Position numbers and translations under genes: made by a program. From Gracilaria caudata (lineage: Eukaryota; Rhodophyta; Florideophyceae; Gracilariales; Gracilariaceae), in the NCBI GenBank assembly GCA_030374735.1, contig JASCIV010000014.1, positions 19,310-83,309 of the forward strand: a DNA stretch of 64,000 bases. Direction: 5' to 3'. How positions within the stretch are numbered: position 1 is the stretch's first letter; every line of letters begins with the position of its first letter. This document shows, piece after piece, positions 1 to 10,841 of the stretch. A model generated the notes under the pieces. That model had not been told where the DNA came from. It did no database searches and worked only from the letters and a program-made list of their open reading frames with translations.

Positions 1-446
1 ATATCCCGCAAAGAGCCATTGGACGGCCAGTAGCTCTCTTTTCCGTGTACTTCCAAGACCTGGCAAATATCGTTACCTACCAGCAACAAGACTTCAAAAG
101 GCGCGGTGGCAAGTGGTGTAATTAATATGTTGGACAGTAGGGGAATAGGCTGCAGAGAAACAGGGCTGAGCGGCGCGAATGGCCAGAAAGTGTCTCGTCT
201 CGTGATGAATAAATTGCGTCGTTGTCTCCATTTGATTCTAACATGGAGAGTTGCCTGAAGCTCGAAAAGCAAGAGCAGAAGAGCTGTGCAAAAGAGTGTA
301 ATTTGTAGGCATTGGCGCAGTATACAAGTACAGCCGTGGAAGTAGTTGTCGTTTACGAGACTCGTCTCGTCTCTGCACTGCTTCCTTCTACCGCAGTTCG
401 CGACATCGCTATTGACAAACCAAGTGATGTCCCAACTCACTACGGA

Positions 447-1052
447 ATGAATATAATGACTCGCGAACAACCGACCGCGAAGGCTGAGGAGGAAAAAGAT
501 ATGCGACATACATCTCAGTCATCTATAACGAAAGCTTTCTGGAATACTGTGCTCTCAAGGGAGCCCGTCCCACCAACGAGTGTGGAGAATGAAAGGGAAG
601 TATACCAGACGAAGGGCAACATGGATATAAGTAATCTTTGTCGAAGTTCAACCTCATCTGCTCCGATCAAACCTGCGCCAGCGCCGCGCCCTATGTTCGT
701 GACTAAGGAAACGAAGAGGAACAGGAGGGCGGGAAAATGGACCAGGTCGAGAAAAGGCTCGTATTGTTCAGATTGTTCTCAGTTTTTCAAACGAACTTAT
801 GACTTACATCAACATGTAAATGCTGTGCATCTGAAACGGAAAGACTTTATCTGCATGAAATGTTCGAAAAGATTCGCTCATAAAGGAACGCTTTCAAAAC
901 ATGATAAGACGGTTCACCTGGGACTGCGACCGTTTAGTTGCGCTCACTGTGGACACCGTTTCAGTGAGAAGGGAAATGTGAACAAACACATGCAGCGAAC
1001 TGCTAAGTGCCGCCAGGCGATTGAGATGGCAAGGAATAATACGCTCTCGTGA
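447..1052 (+). CDS. C2H2 zinc-finger protein (three C-terminal fingers)
   Basis: The 201-residue frame begins at the first in-frame ATG (447); the frame is open further upstream but only from a TTG. The C-terminal half carries three consecutive zinc fingers: two classical C-x2-C-x12-H-x3/4-H fingers followed by a third (FSCAHCGHRF...) whose last ligand appears to be Cys instead of His (NKHMQRTAKC). The fingers are joined by short basic linkers and preceded by a Lys/Arg-rich stretch (RNRRAGKWTRSRK) that could be a nuclear signal. The N-terminal ~100 residues are low in order and show no domain. Family knowledge makes this a probable DNA-binding regulator in the nucleus; the target is unknown. 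An upstream exon cannot be excluded, since the frame is open for 45 codons before the ATG. Confidence 0.75.
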   Translation: MNIMTREQPTAKAEEEKDMRHTSQSSITKAFWNTVLSREPVPPTSVENEREVYQTKGNMDISNLCRSSTSSAPIKPAPAPRPMFVTKETKRNRRAGKWTRSRKGSYCSDCSQFFKRTYDLHQHVNAVHLKRKDFICMKCSKRFAHKGTLSKHDKTVHLGLRPFSCAHCGHRFSEKGNVNKHMQRTAKCRQAIEMARNNTLS

Positions 1053-1127
1053 TGGAGTAAGTGTTTCAAGGTGATGGAGTAAGTTTTTCAAAGTGAGCAA
1101 GTGAGTTGTTTCAAAGTGAGCAAGTGG
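1051..1127 (+). repeat. Imperfect ~22-bp tandem repeat behind the zinc-finger gene
   Basis: Two near-identical 22-bp units (gatggagtaagtgtttcaag-type, 1051-1072 and 1073-1094) are followed by a diverged 23-bp unit with gagcaagtgag and a partial fourth. The array starts inside the stop codon of the zinc-finger gene, so it lies in its 3' UTR. No function is visible. Confidence 0.7.
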
Positions 1128-1695
1128 TTGCACTGCGACTAGTTTAGAAAGTGCGTTAATCTTGTGCGTTGGTGCGTAATATGATGAGTAAAAGATGCTT
1201 TTGCGGACACAGACAGTGTCACGAGTATTTCTCGTGCATGCAGGCGAAAGCAACTGAGCGCACAGAAGGTAAGCGTGGAGTGAAAGAAACTAAGTGTGAC
1301 TTCCGCTGCGTTTGAGAGACGGAGTTAGACACGAACGTACGAAAGTATCGTGCGCACGCAAGAAAAAGAGACGCACGAGGGGAGGGCTTCGTAGTGGGAC
1401 GCGGAGCGTCAACTACGAGATATCGACGACGTGCGTTGTGGGGGGCAGCCGTGTGGCGGAGTGCAAGACTTGTCAGACGAAACTGTGATCAGCCAGCGGC
1501 TGCAAGTATCTATATAGGAACGCTACCCTTGTACGTACAACACACAGGCAATGGCGCACTAATTGAAATTTGCGTTGCTGCTGCAAAGTGACTTGCCGTT
1601 GGTTGACACGCTGTTTTCCGCCACCGCTGTTTCTGATTATCCGCTGTGCAGCAATCTGTAATTCACCGCGAGCTGTGACACGTGGCGCACCGCAC
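1128..1695. other. Intergenic, no gene seen
   Basis: Short, arginine-rich frames only, none with a recognisable domain. It contains one exact copy of the dispersed decamer TACCCTTGTA at 1524-1533 next to a TATATA-like stretch (1509-1516). Confidence 0.6.
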
Positions 1696-3213
1696 TCAGC
1701 AGAACGGGTGCGCACTGAAGGGCAGAAACAGCGCGCGTCTCTTGTCCGCCGCAGCCTCAATCGGCACGCCGACGTCGGTGAGAATCGCCTTAATCTCGTT
1801 CAGACTTTCTTCAACGCTCCTCATGCTCACCAAGATGATCTCAGCGATCATATCTGGCAGCCCGTCCTCCGGTCCAACCACGGCATCCCCCTTCTTCTTC
1901 AGGTAGCTAATCTTCCACACCAGCGCGCTCTCACGAGCGAACCGCAGCCAATCGTCCTCGCACAACGTGCCCGAGTACGGCGCGTTGATGGCGCATTCCA
2001 CCATGAACTGCAGCGCCTTTTTTGGAATCACCGGTCTGATTCCCATTCGCAACGCGCTCATGCAGTGTTCCTCGACCAGATCCACACCCCACGCCAGCAG
2101 ATTCGCGTCGCGTACCGCCACACCTCCCATGCGTGCGTTTATTTCGATTAGGCGCGCGCCCCGGCTTGTGTACCTGCATTCCACGTGAAAGCAACCGTTT
2201 TGAAAACCCAGAGCTAGCGTACAATCCGTGGCGAGTTGAGTAATTTCTCGCTGTTTTTGCTCATCATAACAAGACGGGCAGTTGGTACCAGTTTCCTTGA
2301 ACCATGGTTCCATGCATGCCCAATTATCAGAAACCTTTGCGTAAACAACCTCACCTTCACAAAGAAGCATGTCCACATCAAATTCATCCCCGTCGTAATA
2401 CTCTTCAACCAGCATCTCCGTACCCTGTGCCCAGATCCCGTCTTGCCTCACATCAAGGGTAGGCAGCAGCTTTTTATACGTTCTTACAGCTTGTTCCGTG
2501 TCTTCAACTCGAGTCACGCCCATCGAAGCTGCACCAAACGCGGGTTTGAGAACAAGTGGAAATCCCACATACTCACATGCGCTTTCGATATCTTGCTCAC
2601 ACGTGATGCGTCTAAACCGCGGCACTGGAAGTCCCTTTTCGGCCAAAACTTCCCTAGTTTTGCGTTTGTTTCGAGCATTCTCACAAGCTTCCACGGCATT
2701 TGTTTCTAACCCCAACGCTGTAGCAATACGTGCTGCAAGCAATACAGCATCTTCATAGTATGTAGTAACAGCATCGAAACGATGCTTCAAGCCCAGTTCA
2801 CACAGTTCGTCCATCGCCCTTTCAAATATGGTGTCGTAATCAGGGAAATCGATCGGAATAAACTGGGTGATACCCCCTCGATGCGCAATTTGTTTCCAGA
2901 CGGATGAAGGTTGGTCCATTATGTAAACGTTCACACCAAGGGTTCTGAGACGATCATAGATGAACTTCTTTGCCAAATATCCTCCTTGCACTATGAGGAC
3001 GTTTGATCCGCGCATCAGTTTTCGACGGAGAATCTGAACTGCTGGCGATGAAGTGGCCATCAGATGTTTTGGAATTGTCGGAAGATCATGGTAAGATAAC
3101 TGTATACGTGAGAGTTGCTCCGCGGAGAGTGGCTGGGTAGTTGTTTGCAGTGCATATAGCTTTTGTTTGTTCTCTCCGCCTCGATCAAGTTTTGAAGCGC
3201 ATGGCTGAAGCAT
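1696..3213 (-). CDS. ATP-grasp ligase, carnosine-synthase-like
   Basis: Single-exon protein of 505 residues. Residues ~70-180 form the N-terminal nucleotide-fold region (NVLIVQGGYLAKKFIYDRL); the ATP-grasp core follows, with the ATP-binding lysine segment LVLKPAFGAASMGV (220-233) and the metal-ligand segment FHVECRY...RLIEINARMGG (342-364), where E345, E357 and N359 are the expected Mg ligands. Overall order and spacing fit the carnosine synthase/L-amino-acid ligase group of ATP-grasp enzymes, which join two amino acids or an amino acid and a small acid at the cost of ATP. No targeting peptide or membrane segment is obvious. The substrate cannot be read from the sequence; a carnosine-like or other dipeptide, or an amino-acid-derived metabolite, is possible. 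The start is the ATG at 3213. Confidence 0.85.
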   Translation of the reverse strand: MLQPCASKLDRGGENKQKLYALQTTTQPLSAEQLSRIQLSYHDLPTIPKHLMATSSPAVQILRRKLMRGSNVLIVQGGYLAKKFIYDRLRTLGVNVYIMDQPSSVWKQIAHRGGITQFIPIDFPDYDTIFERAMDELCELGLKHRFDAVTTYYEDAVLLAARIATALGLETNAVEACENARNKRKTREVLAEKGLPVPRFRRITCEQDIESACEYVGFPLVLKPAFGAASMGVTRVEDTEQAVRTYKKLLPTLDVRQDGIWAQGTEMLVEEYYDGDEFDVDMLLCEGEVVYAKVSDNWACMEPWFKETGTNCPSCYDEQKQREITQLATDCTLALGFQNGCFHVECRYTSRGARLIEINARMGGVAVRDANLLAWGVDLVEEHCMSALRMGIRPVIPKKALQFMVECAINAPYSGTLCEDDWLRFARESALVWKISYLKKKGDAVVGPEDGLPDMIAEIILVSMRSVEESLNEIKAILTDVGVPIEAAADKRRALFLPFSAHPFC

Positions 3214-4070
3214 TTTGACTCAGAGCGTAATGAAAAGGTTTGGCAGTGGACAGCCCATGTGGATGGGGATTTAGATACGCAATGAGATGGGCAAGGGTTT
3301 ATGAAACGCTCCTCGGTGTGATGGCCGTGGTGGAGATTCGAATGGGAGATCATCGTGGAGATCCACTGTCGGTTGAAGATAACGCACAAACCTTCGCCGT
3401 GTGTCGAATCCGAGAATTTGCAGTGTCAGGTGGTGCATTTCAAACAGACAAGGACACGACCAACGAGATGGTAGCTCATTGGCGTTGGTTGCTTGGAGAC
3501 TAAGCCAGATGCGAGCAATTAATCCTATAGATGTCCTGTAGAATCTATTACGTATCATGAGACACAAATGTGTCCGCATTCTTGCCCATACTAACATTAA
3601 CAGGAAGAGACAGAGACTTGCTCTTAAATTTCCCTCTACATGCATGCAAACTCACGGTTTTTAACAGAGCTGGTTTGTCCGAAACCGCCAGTGCAAGGTG
3701 GGGATCAAAAGAATGAATAAATGAATGTTTGAGCAAGGTAGGGGGGTTATCTACCTTCGTACAACAAACCGTGGCAGGCGTGGCAAGCAGCATCCAGTGA
3801 CGAATCGTCGCAACGAACAAAAAAATTGTTCAGGCCCTGAACTGTACTGATACACCTCGGAGTTCAGAGTGGAGACCTCGAATCACCGTCTTCACCACGA
3901 GGGGAGAAACCAAGTTCCGCACCGGGATAGCCGTGGATCTGCCCCCTGTCGCCGTAGATTTCCTTCCCCAACGCGATGTTACGTAAAGCATCTGGGCCGT
4001 CAAATACAAGTTTCACAATGCCAGACACCTTCACCCATAATGAAGATACCATGAGGAAGTCAGACGCGCT
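3214..4070. other. Intergenic, no gene seen
   Basis: Only short overlapping frames without domains. Nothing here could be supported as a gene on either strand. Confidence 0.5.
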
Positions 4071-4361
4071 TCAGAACCCAGTGTTTCTCTTCCTTGCAAT
4101 GGATACCGCGACTGCCGATCCCAAAACGTGACCATTATTTACAACATAGCCCCCACCTGAGAATTTCAGGAAGAGCCTGTTCTTGCGCCCGCATGGTGTT
4201 ACTGAATACGCGCCGCCTCCACACATTTCTCGCGGCTTGGAACACCTTCCAGGAGCCAAATAACCACCAGGTAGGTAGTACCCACTTGGTACCACATCCC
4301 TCGCACACCTCTCTGCAATGGTAGTCTTTTCGAGTGTGGTTCGTGATTGTGCGTGCGACAC
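4071..4361 (-). pseudogene. Probable relic of the Cys-rich repeat family
   Basis: On the minus strand, 4257-4173 reads APGRCSKPREMCGGGAYS followed by VTPCGRKNRL. This lines up with one repeat of the secreted Cys-rich protein at 24353-25192 (PPGGDCNPRASLCGYGTV, then CTGTRKKSRC): the Pro-Gly, Cys-x-Pro-Arg, Cys-Gly-x-Gly and Gly/Thr-Arg-Lys positions agree. The rest of the repeat is not recognisable here and no signal peptide precedes it. It lies just downstream, on the same strand, of a longer relative (4601-5170), so it may be a decayed 3' extension of that gene, as seen at the 24-kb locus. Assignment rests on a short alignment by eye. Confidence 0.35.
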
Positions 4362-4600
4362 CCTGTAATGGTTACCAACTTGAGTATAAGTCTCTCTCTT
4401 CTCTCTTTCGAATGTTCCTATGAGAACTTCTACGCAGATTCTTCCTTCTTCTTTGCTACGGACTGCCTAGCTCCAAGAAGTATGAAGATTCGAGCACTGT
4501 TCTTCTACTTTCAGCGTTCTCGTCCCTCTTCTATTCTGCCCAGATTTAAAACCTGACAGATGATGTCCACCTTCTTGACAACAGAAGGCATGCATTTCTG

Positions 4601-5170
4601 TCAAGTCAGTACGCCAAATATCTTCTTCTCACCTGCTCGTCGGGGGCGGTGTGATCTCGATCGCCGCACCTTGCATTGGTACTTTCTCACGTTCTTCTTT
4701 TCCTCAGATATCCATGTCGTTTTGCAATCCCATTTCAAACAAGGGAAACGCAGACATGACAAAGCTCCCAGCCGGCATAGAAAAGTTTCACACAAGCCGG
4801 GTCTTGCTTTGCCATACTCGGGAGCATAGCACCAACTACTTCGAAAGTATGCAGCCAAAATAGTGGCTTTAACATCTCTGATGCGGTTGAGACGTGAGAC
4901 AAACTTATTATCGCAAAGACAATCCAGTAACCCGTGTTTTAAATAGCAAACAATGTGAGCTCGACATGCGCAATCCAATTTGTCTATACAGGGGTTTGTT
5001 CTGTCAATCACACCCAGTTTGCACCAGTTTCCATGTACCGGAATGCCCTTTTCGGAGACATATGGGTATCGAAATGCCTTTCCTCCCGTCGAGAAAGACG
5101 AACAGCCCATTTTTATCATTGGAAACACAACAACAATCGCAAAGGAGATCGCAATTCGTCCGCTTTTCAT
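4601..5170 (-). CDS. Putative secreted Cys-rich protein, diverged relative of the 24-kb repeat protein
   Basis: 189 residues from the ATG at 5170. The N-terminus is a plausible signal peptide (RIAISFAIVVVFPMI). The body holds about two degenerate Cys-rich units: one around IVCYLKHGLLDCLCDNKFV and a second around TILAAYFRSSWCYAPEYG to LCRLGALSCLRFPCLKW. The second can be aligned with the 62-residue repeat of the protein at 24353-25192 (TICAGSRNRKRCVAPIMGPG and VCRSGLLCIGGTC), sharing the C-x-A-P and C-R-x-G-x-L-x-C...C pattern. The last 40 residues are strongly basic and not repeat-like. Several expected cysteines are missing, so this may be a fast-evolving paralogue or the start of decay. Function is unknown; family membership is an inference from pattern alone. 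Confidence 0.4.
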   Translation of the reverse strand: MKSGRIAISFAIVVVFPMIKMGCSSFSTGGKAFRYPYVSEKGIPVHGNWCKLGVIDRTNPCIDKLDCACRAHIVCYLKHGLLDCLCDNKFVSRLNRIRDVKATILAAYFRSSWCYAPEYGKARPGLCETFLCRLGALSCLRFPCLKWDCKTTWISEEKKNVRKYQCKVRRSRSHRPRRAGEKKIFGVLT

Positions 5171-7146
5171 AGCTTCTATTCTAAGCCAGACTGACTTAAT
5201 GACACAGACTAAATTACGGTAGTGATGGTTAAGATCCTGGAGGCCTGTTGAATACCGTTGTATAATTTTCTCAACGAGAAGATAAGGCGGTAATCAAACA
5301 CTGGGGTTGTTGCGGCGATGATTACTTTAGACTCCAAGGTTTAAAGCTACTGACAAACGACTTCCGAAACTCGAATGGACAACTGCGCATACGAACTGTT
5401 GCTCAAGTCGAAATTAAGACATACCAAAGAGTCTAGTAAGAAACACCGGAGCCGTTTACGTTTCAAACATAAAAAAACCAAGGGGCCTTTCTGCAAATCT
5501 CTTCGCTGTTACAGTAGGAGTGTGGCCAAGAAATGAGAACGGGAGCTTGTCCCCAACACTTTCAAAATCTTTCTTTCTCTACTTCTTTATTTTGGACAAC
5601 AATCTTTAAGAAGGCCAAGAACCTTTGTGAAAATTGTCAAACCAAAGCAGACACGAAGCTCTTCGCTGCTCGCGACAAGCCTCTAAGCAGTTCATGACGC
5701 GAAGAATGCGTAAAACCGGCACCTAAAGACAACATGATCGCCATCCTTCTTAACGTTCCTCTTTGTGAGCATATACAACTTACAACTTACTGCGGAGCGC
5801 CTTTGTAGAAAAAACGCTCTCTCTCTAGAAAGGCCAACATGACCTTCACATTGTCTTTGGAGGTACTCTTGCGACTGGTTGGGGATCGTTAAAATGTTTG
5901 ACATTCTGAGAACCCATGGGCAGTTGGTCTGAGGCTAAACACAGAGATGAGTTAAAATGCCCCTTCCTGTATCGAGCGCTCGCTCTGGGAAACATGGAGT
6001 GTCGTTCTCTACTAAATATCTATATATATGCAGGCTATCCTTGTAAGTTGCGTGGTACGGGGCGACTATATCTGAAATGGGCACGTGCGATCCGCCTTCA
6101 CGTGGTGTGCCGCTTGGAAGAGGAACGGATCTGCATTTGGGACTTTGAAGAAAACCATTATCTTTCAACCTAACGAAGAGATATCATCAAAAAATGGCCT
6201 GAGAGAGTGTTGGTTTACCTAATGATCGCTCCCTCCTAATGAGGGAGCGTTTCTTTGAACAGAGACGCTCTACACTTCTTAAATTACTGCACCTGTACAA
6301 GGAGAAATCCGAAATGTTGCGTGTTTGGTATCGACGGTAGAACGCTACCAAATTGGTAACCATGATACAAATGTTAGGCAATTTACTGTCCTCGTTGCAG
6401 TGGCTGCCCTTGCAACAACGTCAGTGGAGGTATGATGCCGCCGCACATAATTAGCGCCCCAAGAAAGCCTTCCACAAAGACACGAGTAGATCATCTGGTA
6501 GACATACAGTACAGTACCAGCCCAACTGCCCCTCAATTCAAGAGATGACAACCATTACTACAGACCTATCAAAACACAAGGCGCATAAATATCATCAAGG
6601 TCAGCAGTCAGCTCGCGTTCACAATCATGTTCTGCGTCGGTTCAATTGTTGAAACACTTCGTCACCCTATTCCAGTGTAGCTGCATGTGTTAGCGTTCCC
6701 CCTGTCTCACCATCCATTTTCAATACCGCACTTACGGTGAACGATACCGATTCACTTCCACGCCATCCATGTTGAAATTGCCATCAAGGTCCAGTGAGCG
6801 ACTTACCCCAACCTCTTGTCAATTTGCGAGAAAACTTACCTTTTGCCAAGCAACCCCATGTGATGAGCCTGTGCATGAAACTTCAGAACGCTTGTTTACA
6901 CTAACGTGTCTCCTCCCGTGAAGTACCATTCGTGTGAGCGGAAACCTGCCGTGAATTCTCAAACAATGTGTGAGAACCTACAAGCACGTCCAGGGACTTC
7001 TACGGTACTTCTGACGTCTTATCTTGCTTGAGGGTGTAAGACTAGCGTAGCCAACCTACATCAGACAGCTTTTGTAAAGCTCTCCCCAAGCATTATACCT
7101 GTTCCCCTTCGCGTTTGTCAACGTTCTCAATCTCTTTAGCTGCAAC
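5171..7146. other. Long gene-poor stretch
   Basis: Nearly 2 kb with only short frames that carry no domain and have frequent stops on both strands. The one clear structure is a perfect hairpin at 6227-6249. No tRNA, rRNA or transposon core was recognised. Confidence 0.5.
6227..6249. repeat. Perfect 9-bp hairpin
   Basis: CGCTCCCTC (6227-6235), a 5-nt loop, then GAGGGAGCG (6241-6249). No U-tract or gene end adjoins it. It may be chance, a small RNA structure or a remnant of a short inverted-repeat element. Confidence 0.6.
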
Positions 7147-8877
7147 ATGTCCCATAAGCCCCCGCAATCACGTTGTCTTGGTTCGCTGGCAATCGGAGTT
7201 GCATGTACGCTTCTACTCGTCGTTCCCACTTTACTTCTTCTGGCATACTTCCAAGACACACCATTTTCGTTACGCACGTTTGTAATAGCACTGAGTGGGC
7301 GTACTTATCCTCGTCGACCGTCTATTTGGCTCCCTAATCAAACATGTACCGGAACGTTTTCCAGTCCACCGTCCGAATTCTCAGACACAGCTTTTCCCAA
7401 TGCCATTCTAAGAGAAGCCTATCTCGATTTACGCCGAGTCTCGCAACGTGACGCTCGCCGCAAACACGGCTCATTGCCCTCTCAAAGAATCATGATTGCG
7501 GTCACTCTTCACCTTTCCGTTGAAATGCAAAACGACGACATCACAGCAAGTCTTCACAATGCACCAGACCTGACAGCGCATGTTGATGATGCCCGTGAAA
7601 TTGAATCATTTAGCAAAGGAAGCGATTTTGAGTACTCTCCAGGTAAAACCACCAAACGCGGCTTTGAGGTGTACGAATGCCAAGTGATTGTTACCTTGCG
7701 TTCCAAGATTCATCGTACGGATTTCGCAGAGTATGTGCGAAGCTTGGCTGATGACCCACGAGTTAGTGTGCTGCTCGACATCCCACTTAAGCGCTTTGAT
7801 GGACAGAAGTTGTTTTTCAGACCAAGTTTCGCATTAGGGTGCGTCCTTGGTTGGGATGCCCCAGAGGCAATCACTTCTAATGCTCCGACAAGAATCGAGG
7901 ACCCTTCAGCGATCCTGTTTTGTGCAAACTCTCTGTCTGGGAACAAGAAGGAAAGAGAAGGCTATCATTCCGAGGTGGCTCACTGGGCTGCTCGCTCGCT
8001 GAGTGGGACAGTGCGTTTTGATGTGGCGGTACTACCCGTGATTGTGGATCGATCATTTTCAGAGTGCACCATGACAGACAGCGCATGTTTGGAAGACGTG
8101 TCAAGGCAGAACGAGGAGCTGTTTAACACGGTTGCAGACAACGTGGTTGCTGAACTGGACAAGCTTGGCGTTGCCGGTGACATTTACGAGAGAATTGTTT
8201 TGATGCCGTTTTGTAGACTTGGAGCACACGGGATGGGATTTGAAAGAGGGGATCCGTGTAGTGGATCTCAACGGTACGGGCAGCTTCAGGTTACGCTGAT
8301 GCCGTACACGCTTCTTGGCGGTTATTACAAGGTTCGTTAGCTGCGGTTTTCTTTTCTAAGCGCGAAACAGTGATGACTGACACGAGTTGATACTGCTCCA
8401 ATGAAGTGGGCAATGATGTACGATCTCGATGAATACATGGCGGTGACAAATGGAAGCGGAGCAACTCAAAGCGCAGCGGTCAAAGCCGGCTCTTTATTCG
8501 ACGACATTCTAGAAGACAGCGAGCACATGGACAAACCAGCGTTCACAATCCCATGGTTGAACTTTCGAATCCGCCGGTCAGACATGAAGCACATCACGTC
8601 GGAGTTGCTGCGCGGTGAGAGTCAGCAACTGGTTTCCAAGAAGGACGCGAGTTCGAACTGCTACGAACTGGGTAGTGTCAAAACAGGGAAGGCGGTGGTT
8701 CGGTACGACGTGGGGCTGGGGTTTCTCGTGCATCAACCGGTGGTGCAGAAGGGCGGCAAGGGAATGCGCCATAACAAGTGGGAGGTGAGCTGCGAATCAG
8801 AGCGCGTGCGCGTGTGGCACGCTCGGATTCACCGCAATCGCTTGAGCCACGTCGACTGCGCGTACGTACGCTCGTAA
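7147..8877 (+). CDS. Type II membrane glycosyltransferase, GT92 (DUF23)-like
   Basis: Two exons, join(7147..8331, 8407..8877), give 551 residues. The 75-nt intron is GT-AG and phase 0; it contains a ctgac branch-like element, and without it the frame stops at 8338-8340. Residues ~11-35 form a single hydrophobic anchor after a short cytosolic tail, the topology of Golgi glycosyltransferases. Just after the splice site the protein reads YYK-WAMMYDLDEYM; the D-x-D-E motif after a W-x-x-x-(Y/F)-D lead is the metal/nucleotide-sugar site of GT92/DUF23 enzymes (D401, D403, E404). The C-terminal segment, with a Gly-Lys, RHNKWEVSCE and VWHARIH, matches the end of that family, where a late His follows. 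Donor and acceptor sugars are unknown. The exact junction is inferred from the restored motif and reading frame. Confidence 0.75.
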
Positions 8878-9185
8878 ATAGCTTGATGCGTTAGTGTGCT
8901 TGTGGATACGTGTACCACCTGGACCATCTGTAACCACCACGTGTAAGACGCGCAGCTGTGCTGTTCGATGGCGATGGCGATGGCGATGCGCTGCTGTGGT
9001 GCCTGAACTGCTCGGGCGATCTGCGTGCGCGATCGCGCGCCTCTGCTGTGCTGTGAGGCACAAGCGCTCAGCCGTAGATAGCATCGCCGCGCCGCTTGTC
9101 CATCGTGCGCTCACGTTCGCGCTCCCTTCTCCGCCCTCCCCGCTCTCTTCCGCTTTCTCCTCCCATCGTCGGTCTTGCTCCTATT
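8878..9185. promoter_or_regulatory. Intergenic/5' region of the ATP synthase gene, with a GATGGC microsatellite
   Basis: A (GATGGC)n run lies at about 8968-8987 (gatggcgatggcgatggcga). The rest is pyrimidine-rich with repeated ctctcc/ctcttcc just before the ATG at 9186, consistent with a 5' UTR. No TATA box was found. Confidence 0.4.
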
Positions 9186-10841
9186 ATGTCTCCGGCACTC
9201 ATGCGCACCGTTCTGGCCGGCGTGCGCGCCGCCACGCGCCTCGGTCGGCCGCCCGTCGCCTTCCGCGCCGTCCCGATCGCCGCCATGCACACCTCGGCGC
9301 CCGTTGCCGCCGCCATGGATCCGGCTGAGGTTTCCTCCATCATTGAGGATCGAATCATCAACTACCAACAGAAGATCGAGTTGGATGAGGTCGGCAGGGT
9401 GCTCTCCATCGGAGACGGTATCGCGCGTGTCTACGGCCTCAACAATTGCAAGGCCGGCGAAATGGTTGAGTTCGAGTCCGGTCTCAAGGGCATGGCCCTC
9501 AACCTTGAGGTCGGCAACTGTGGTATTGTCGTCTTCGGTAATGATCGCGAAATCTCCGAAGGCCAGACTTGCCGTCGTACCGGAGCTATTGTCGATGTTC
9601 CCGTCGGCGAGGGTATGCTGGGTCGCGTCGTAGACGCGCTTGGAAACCCAATTGACGGAAAGGGTCCAATCACCAACGTCACCCGAGAACGTGTTGAAGT
9701 CAAGGCTCCCGGTATCATGCCGCGCATGGGTGTCCACGAGCCTATGCAGACCGGTCTCAAAGCCGTAGATGCCCTCGTCCCGATCGGTCGTGGTCAGCGC
9801 GAACTTATTATTGGAGATCGTCAGACTGGCAAGACTGCAGTCGCCCTAGATACCATGCTGAACCAGAAGGTCAACTTCGACAGTGGCGACGTCGAGAAGC
9901 AGTTGTACTGTGTCTACGTCGCCGTCGGTCAGAAGCGATCCACCGTTGCCCAGCTTGCAAAGACTCTCGAGGAGGCGGGTGCTCTCAAATATTCTATCAT
10001 TGTCGCGGCTACTGCTTCCGACGCCGCCCCGCTTCAGTTCCTTGCGCCGTACTCTGGATGTGCTATTGGCGAATACTTCCGCGACAATGGCAAGCATGCG
10101 CTCATTATCTACGATGACCTGTCCAAGCAGGCCGTTGCATATCGACAAATGTCCTTGCTTCTTCGTCGACCTCCTGGACGCGAGGCCTATCCTGGAGACA
10201 TTTTCTACCTTCACTCTCGTCTACTCGAGCGAGCTGCAAAGATGAACAAGGATGTCGGAGGTGGATCTCTTACCGCTCTGCCGATCATTGAGACCCAGGC
10301 TGGTGATGTGTCTGCATATGTGCCCACTAATGTGATTTCAATTACCGATGGTCAGGTGTTCTTGGAAACTGAGCTATTCTACAAGGGTCAGCGACCGGCC
10401 ATTAACGTCGGTCTCTCCGTGTCCCGAGTGGGTTCTGCCGCCCAAATGAAGGCTATGAAGCAAGTGGCCGGTTCAATGAAGTTGGAGCTGGCACAGCATA
10501 GAGAAGTGGCTGCTTTCGCACAATTCGGTTCAGACCTCGACGCCTCCACCCAACAGATGCTTAACCGCGGTGATCGTCTCAATGAGCTGTTGAAACAGGA
10601 TCAGTTCGTTCCGATGCCGCCTGAGGAACAAGTGGTCACCCTGTATGCGGGTGTACGTGGATTCCTCGATAAAATGCCCGTCAGCAAGATCAAGGAATTT
10701 GAAGCAGCCTACTTGAAGTACATGCGTGCGAATCACGCTGGATTACTTGCCACGATCAGAAAGGAAGGAAGTGTGTCTGATGCTACAGATGGTGCGTTGA
10801 AGAATGCACTCACCACGTTTTTGGATACATTTGAAGTTTAG
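9186..10841 (+). CDS. ATP5A: Mitochondrial F1F0 ATP synthase subunit alpha
   Basis: Single exon, 551 residues. The start at 9186 is the first ATG in frame; translation from it gives a basic, Arg-rich, acid-free mitochondrial presequence (about residues 1-40) ahead of the conserved core beginning [14 protein letters not shown]. The P-loop GDRQTGKTA sits near residue 210, followed by the [20 protein letters not shown] segment and the Arg-rich [12 protein letters not shown] loop typical of alpha subunits. The C-terminal helical domain is complete and the length is normal. It forms the alpha3beta3 head of the enzyme in the mitochondrial matrix, where alpha sites bind nucleotide but do not catalyse. 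Plastid atpA is normally organelle-encoded in algae; the presequence and the nuclear-type context make this the mitochondrial copy. Codon use is strongly C/G-ending, suggesting high expression. Confidence 0.98.
   Translation: MSPALMRTVLAGVRAATRLGRPPVAFRAVPIAAMHTSAPVAAAMDPAEVSSIIEDRIINYQQKIELDEVGRVLSIGDGIARVYGLNNCKAGEMVEFESGLKGMALNLEVGNCGIVVFGNDREISEGQTCRRTGAIVDVPVGEGMLGRVVDALGNPIDGKGPITNVTRERVEVKAPGIMPRMGVHEPMQTGLKAVDALVPIGRGQRELIIGDRQTGKTAVALDTMLNQKVNFDSGDVEKQLYCVYVAVGQKRSTVAQLAKTLEEAGALKYSIIVAATASDAAPLQFLAPYSGCAIGEYFRDNGKHALIIYDDLSKQAVAYRQMSLLLRRPPGREAYPGDIFYLHSRLLERAAKMNKDVGGGSLTALPIIETQAGDVSAYVPTNVISITDGQVFLETELFYKGQRPAINVGLSVSRVGSAAQMKAMKQVAGSMKLELAQHREVAAFAQFGSDLDASTQQMLNRGDRLNELLKQDQFVPMPPEEQVVTLYAGVRGFLDKMPVSKIKEFEAAYLKYMRANHAGLLATIRKEGSVSDATDGALKNALTTFLDTFEV

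Noticed and set aside
9096..9185. Upstream extension of ATP synthase alpha by 30 codons
   Set aside because: That frame begins with TTG; the first ATG at 9186 already gives a complete mitochondrial presequence.
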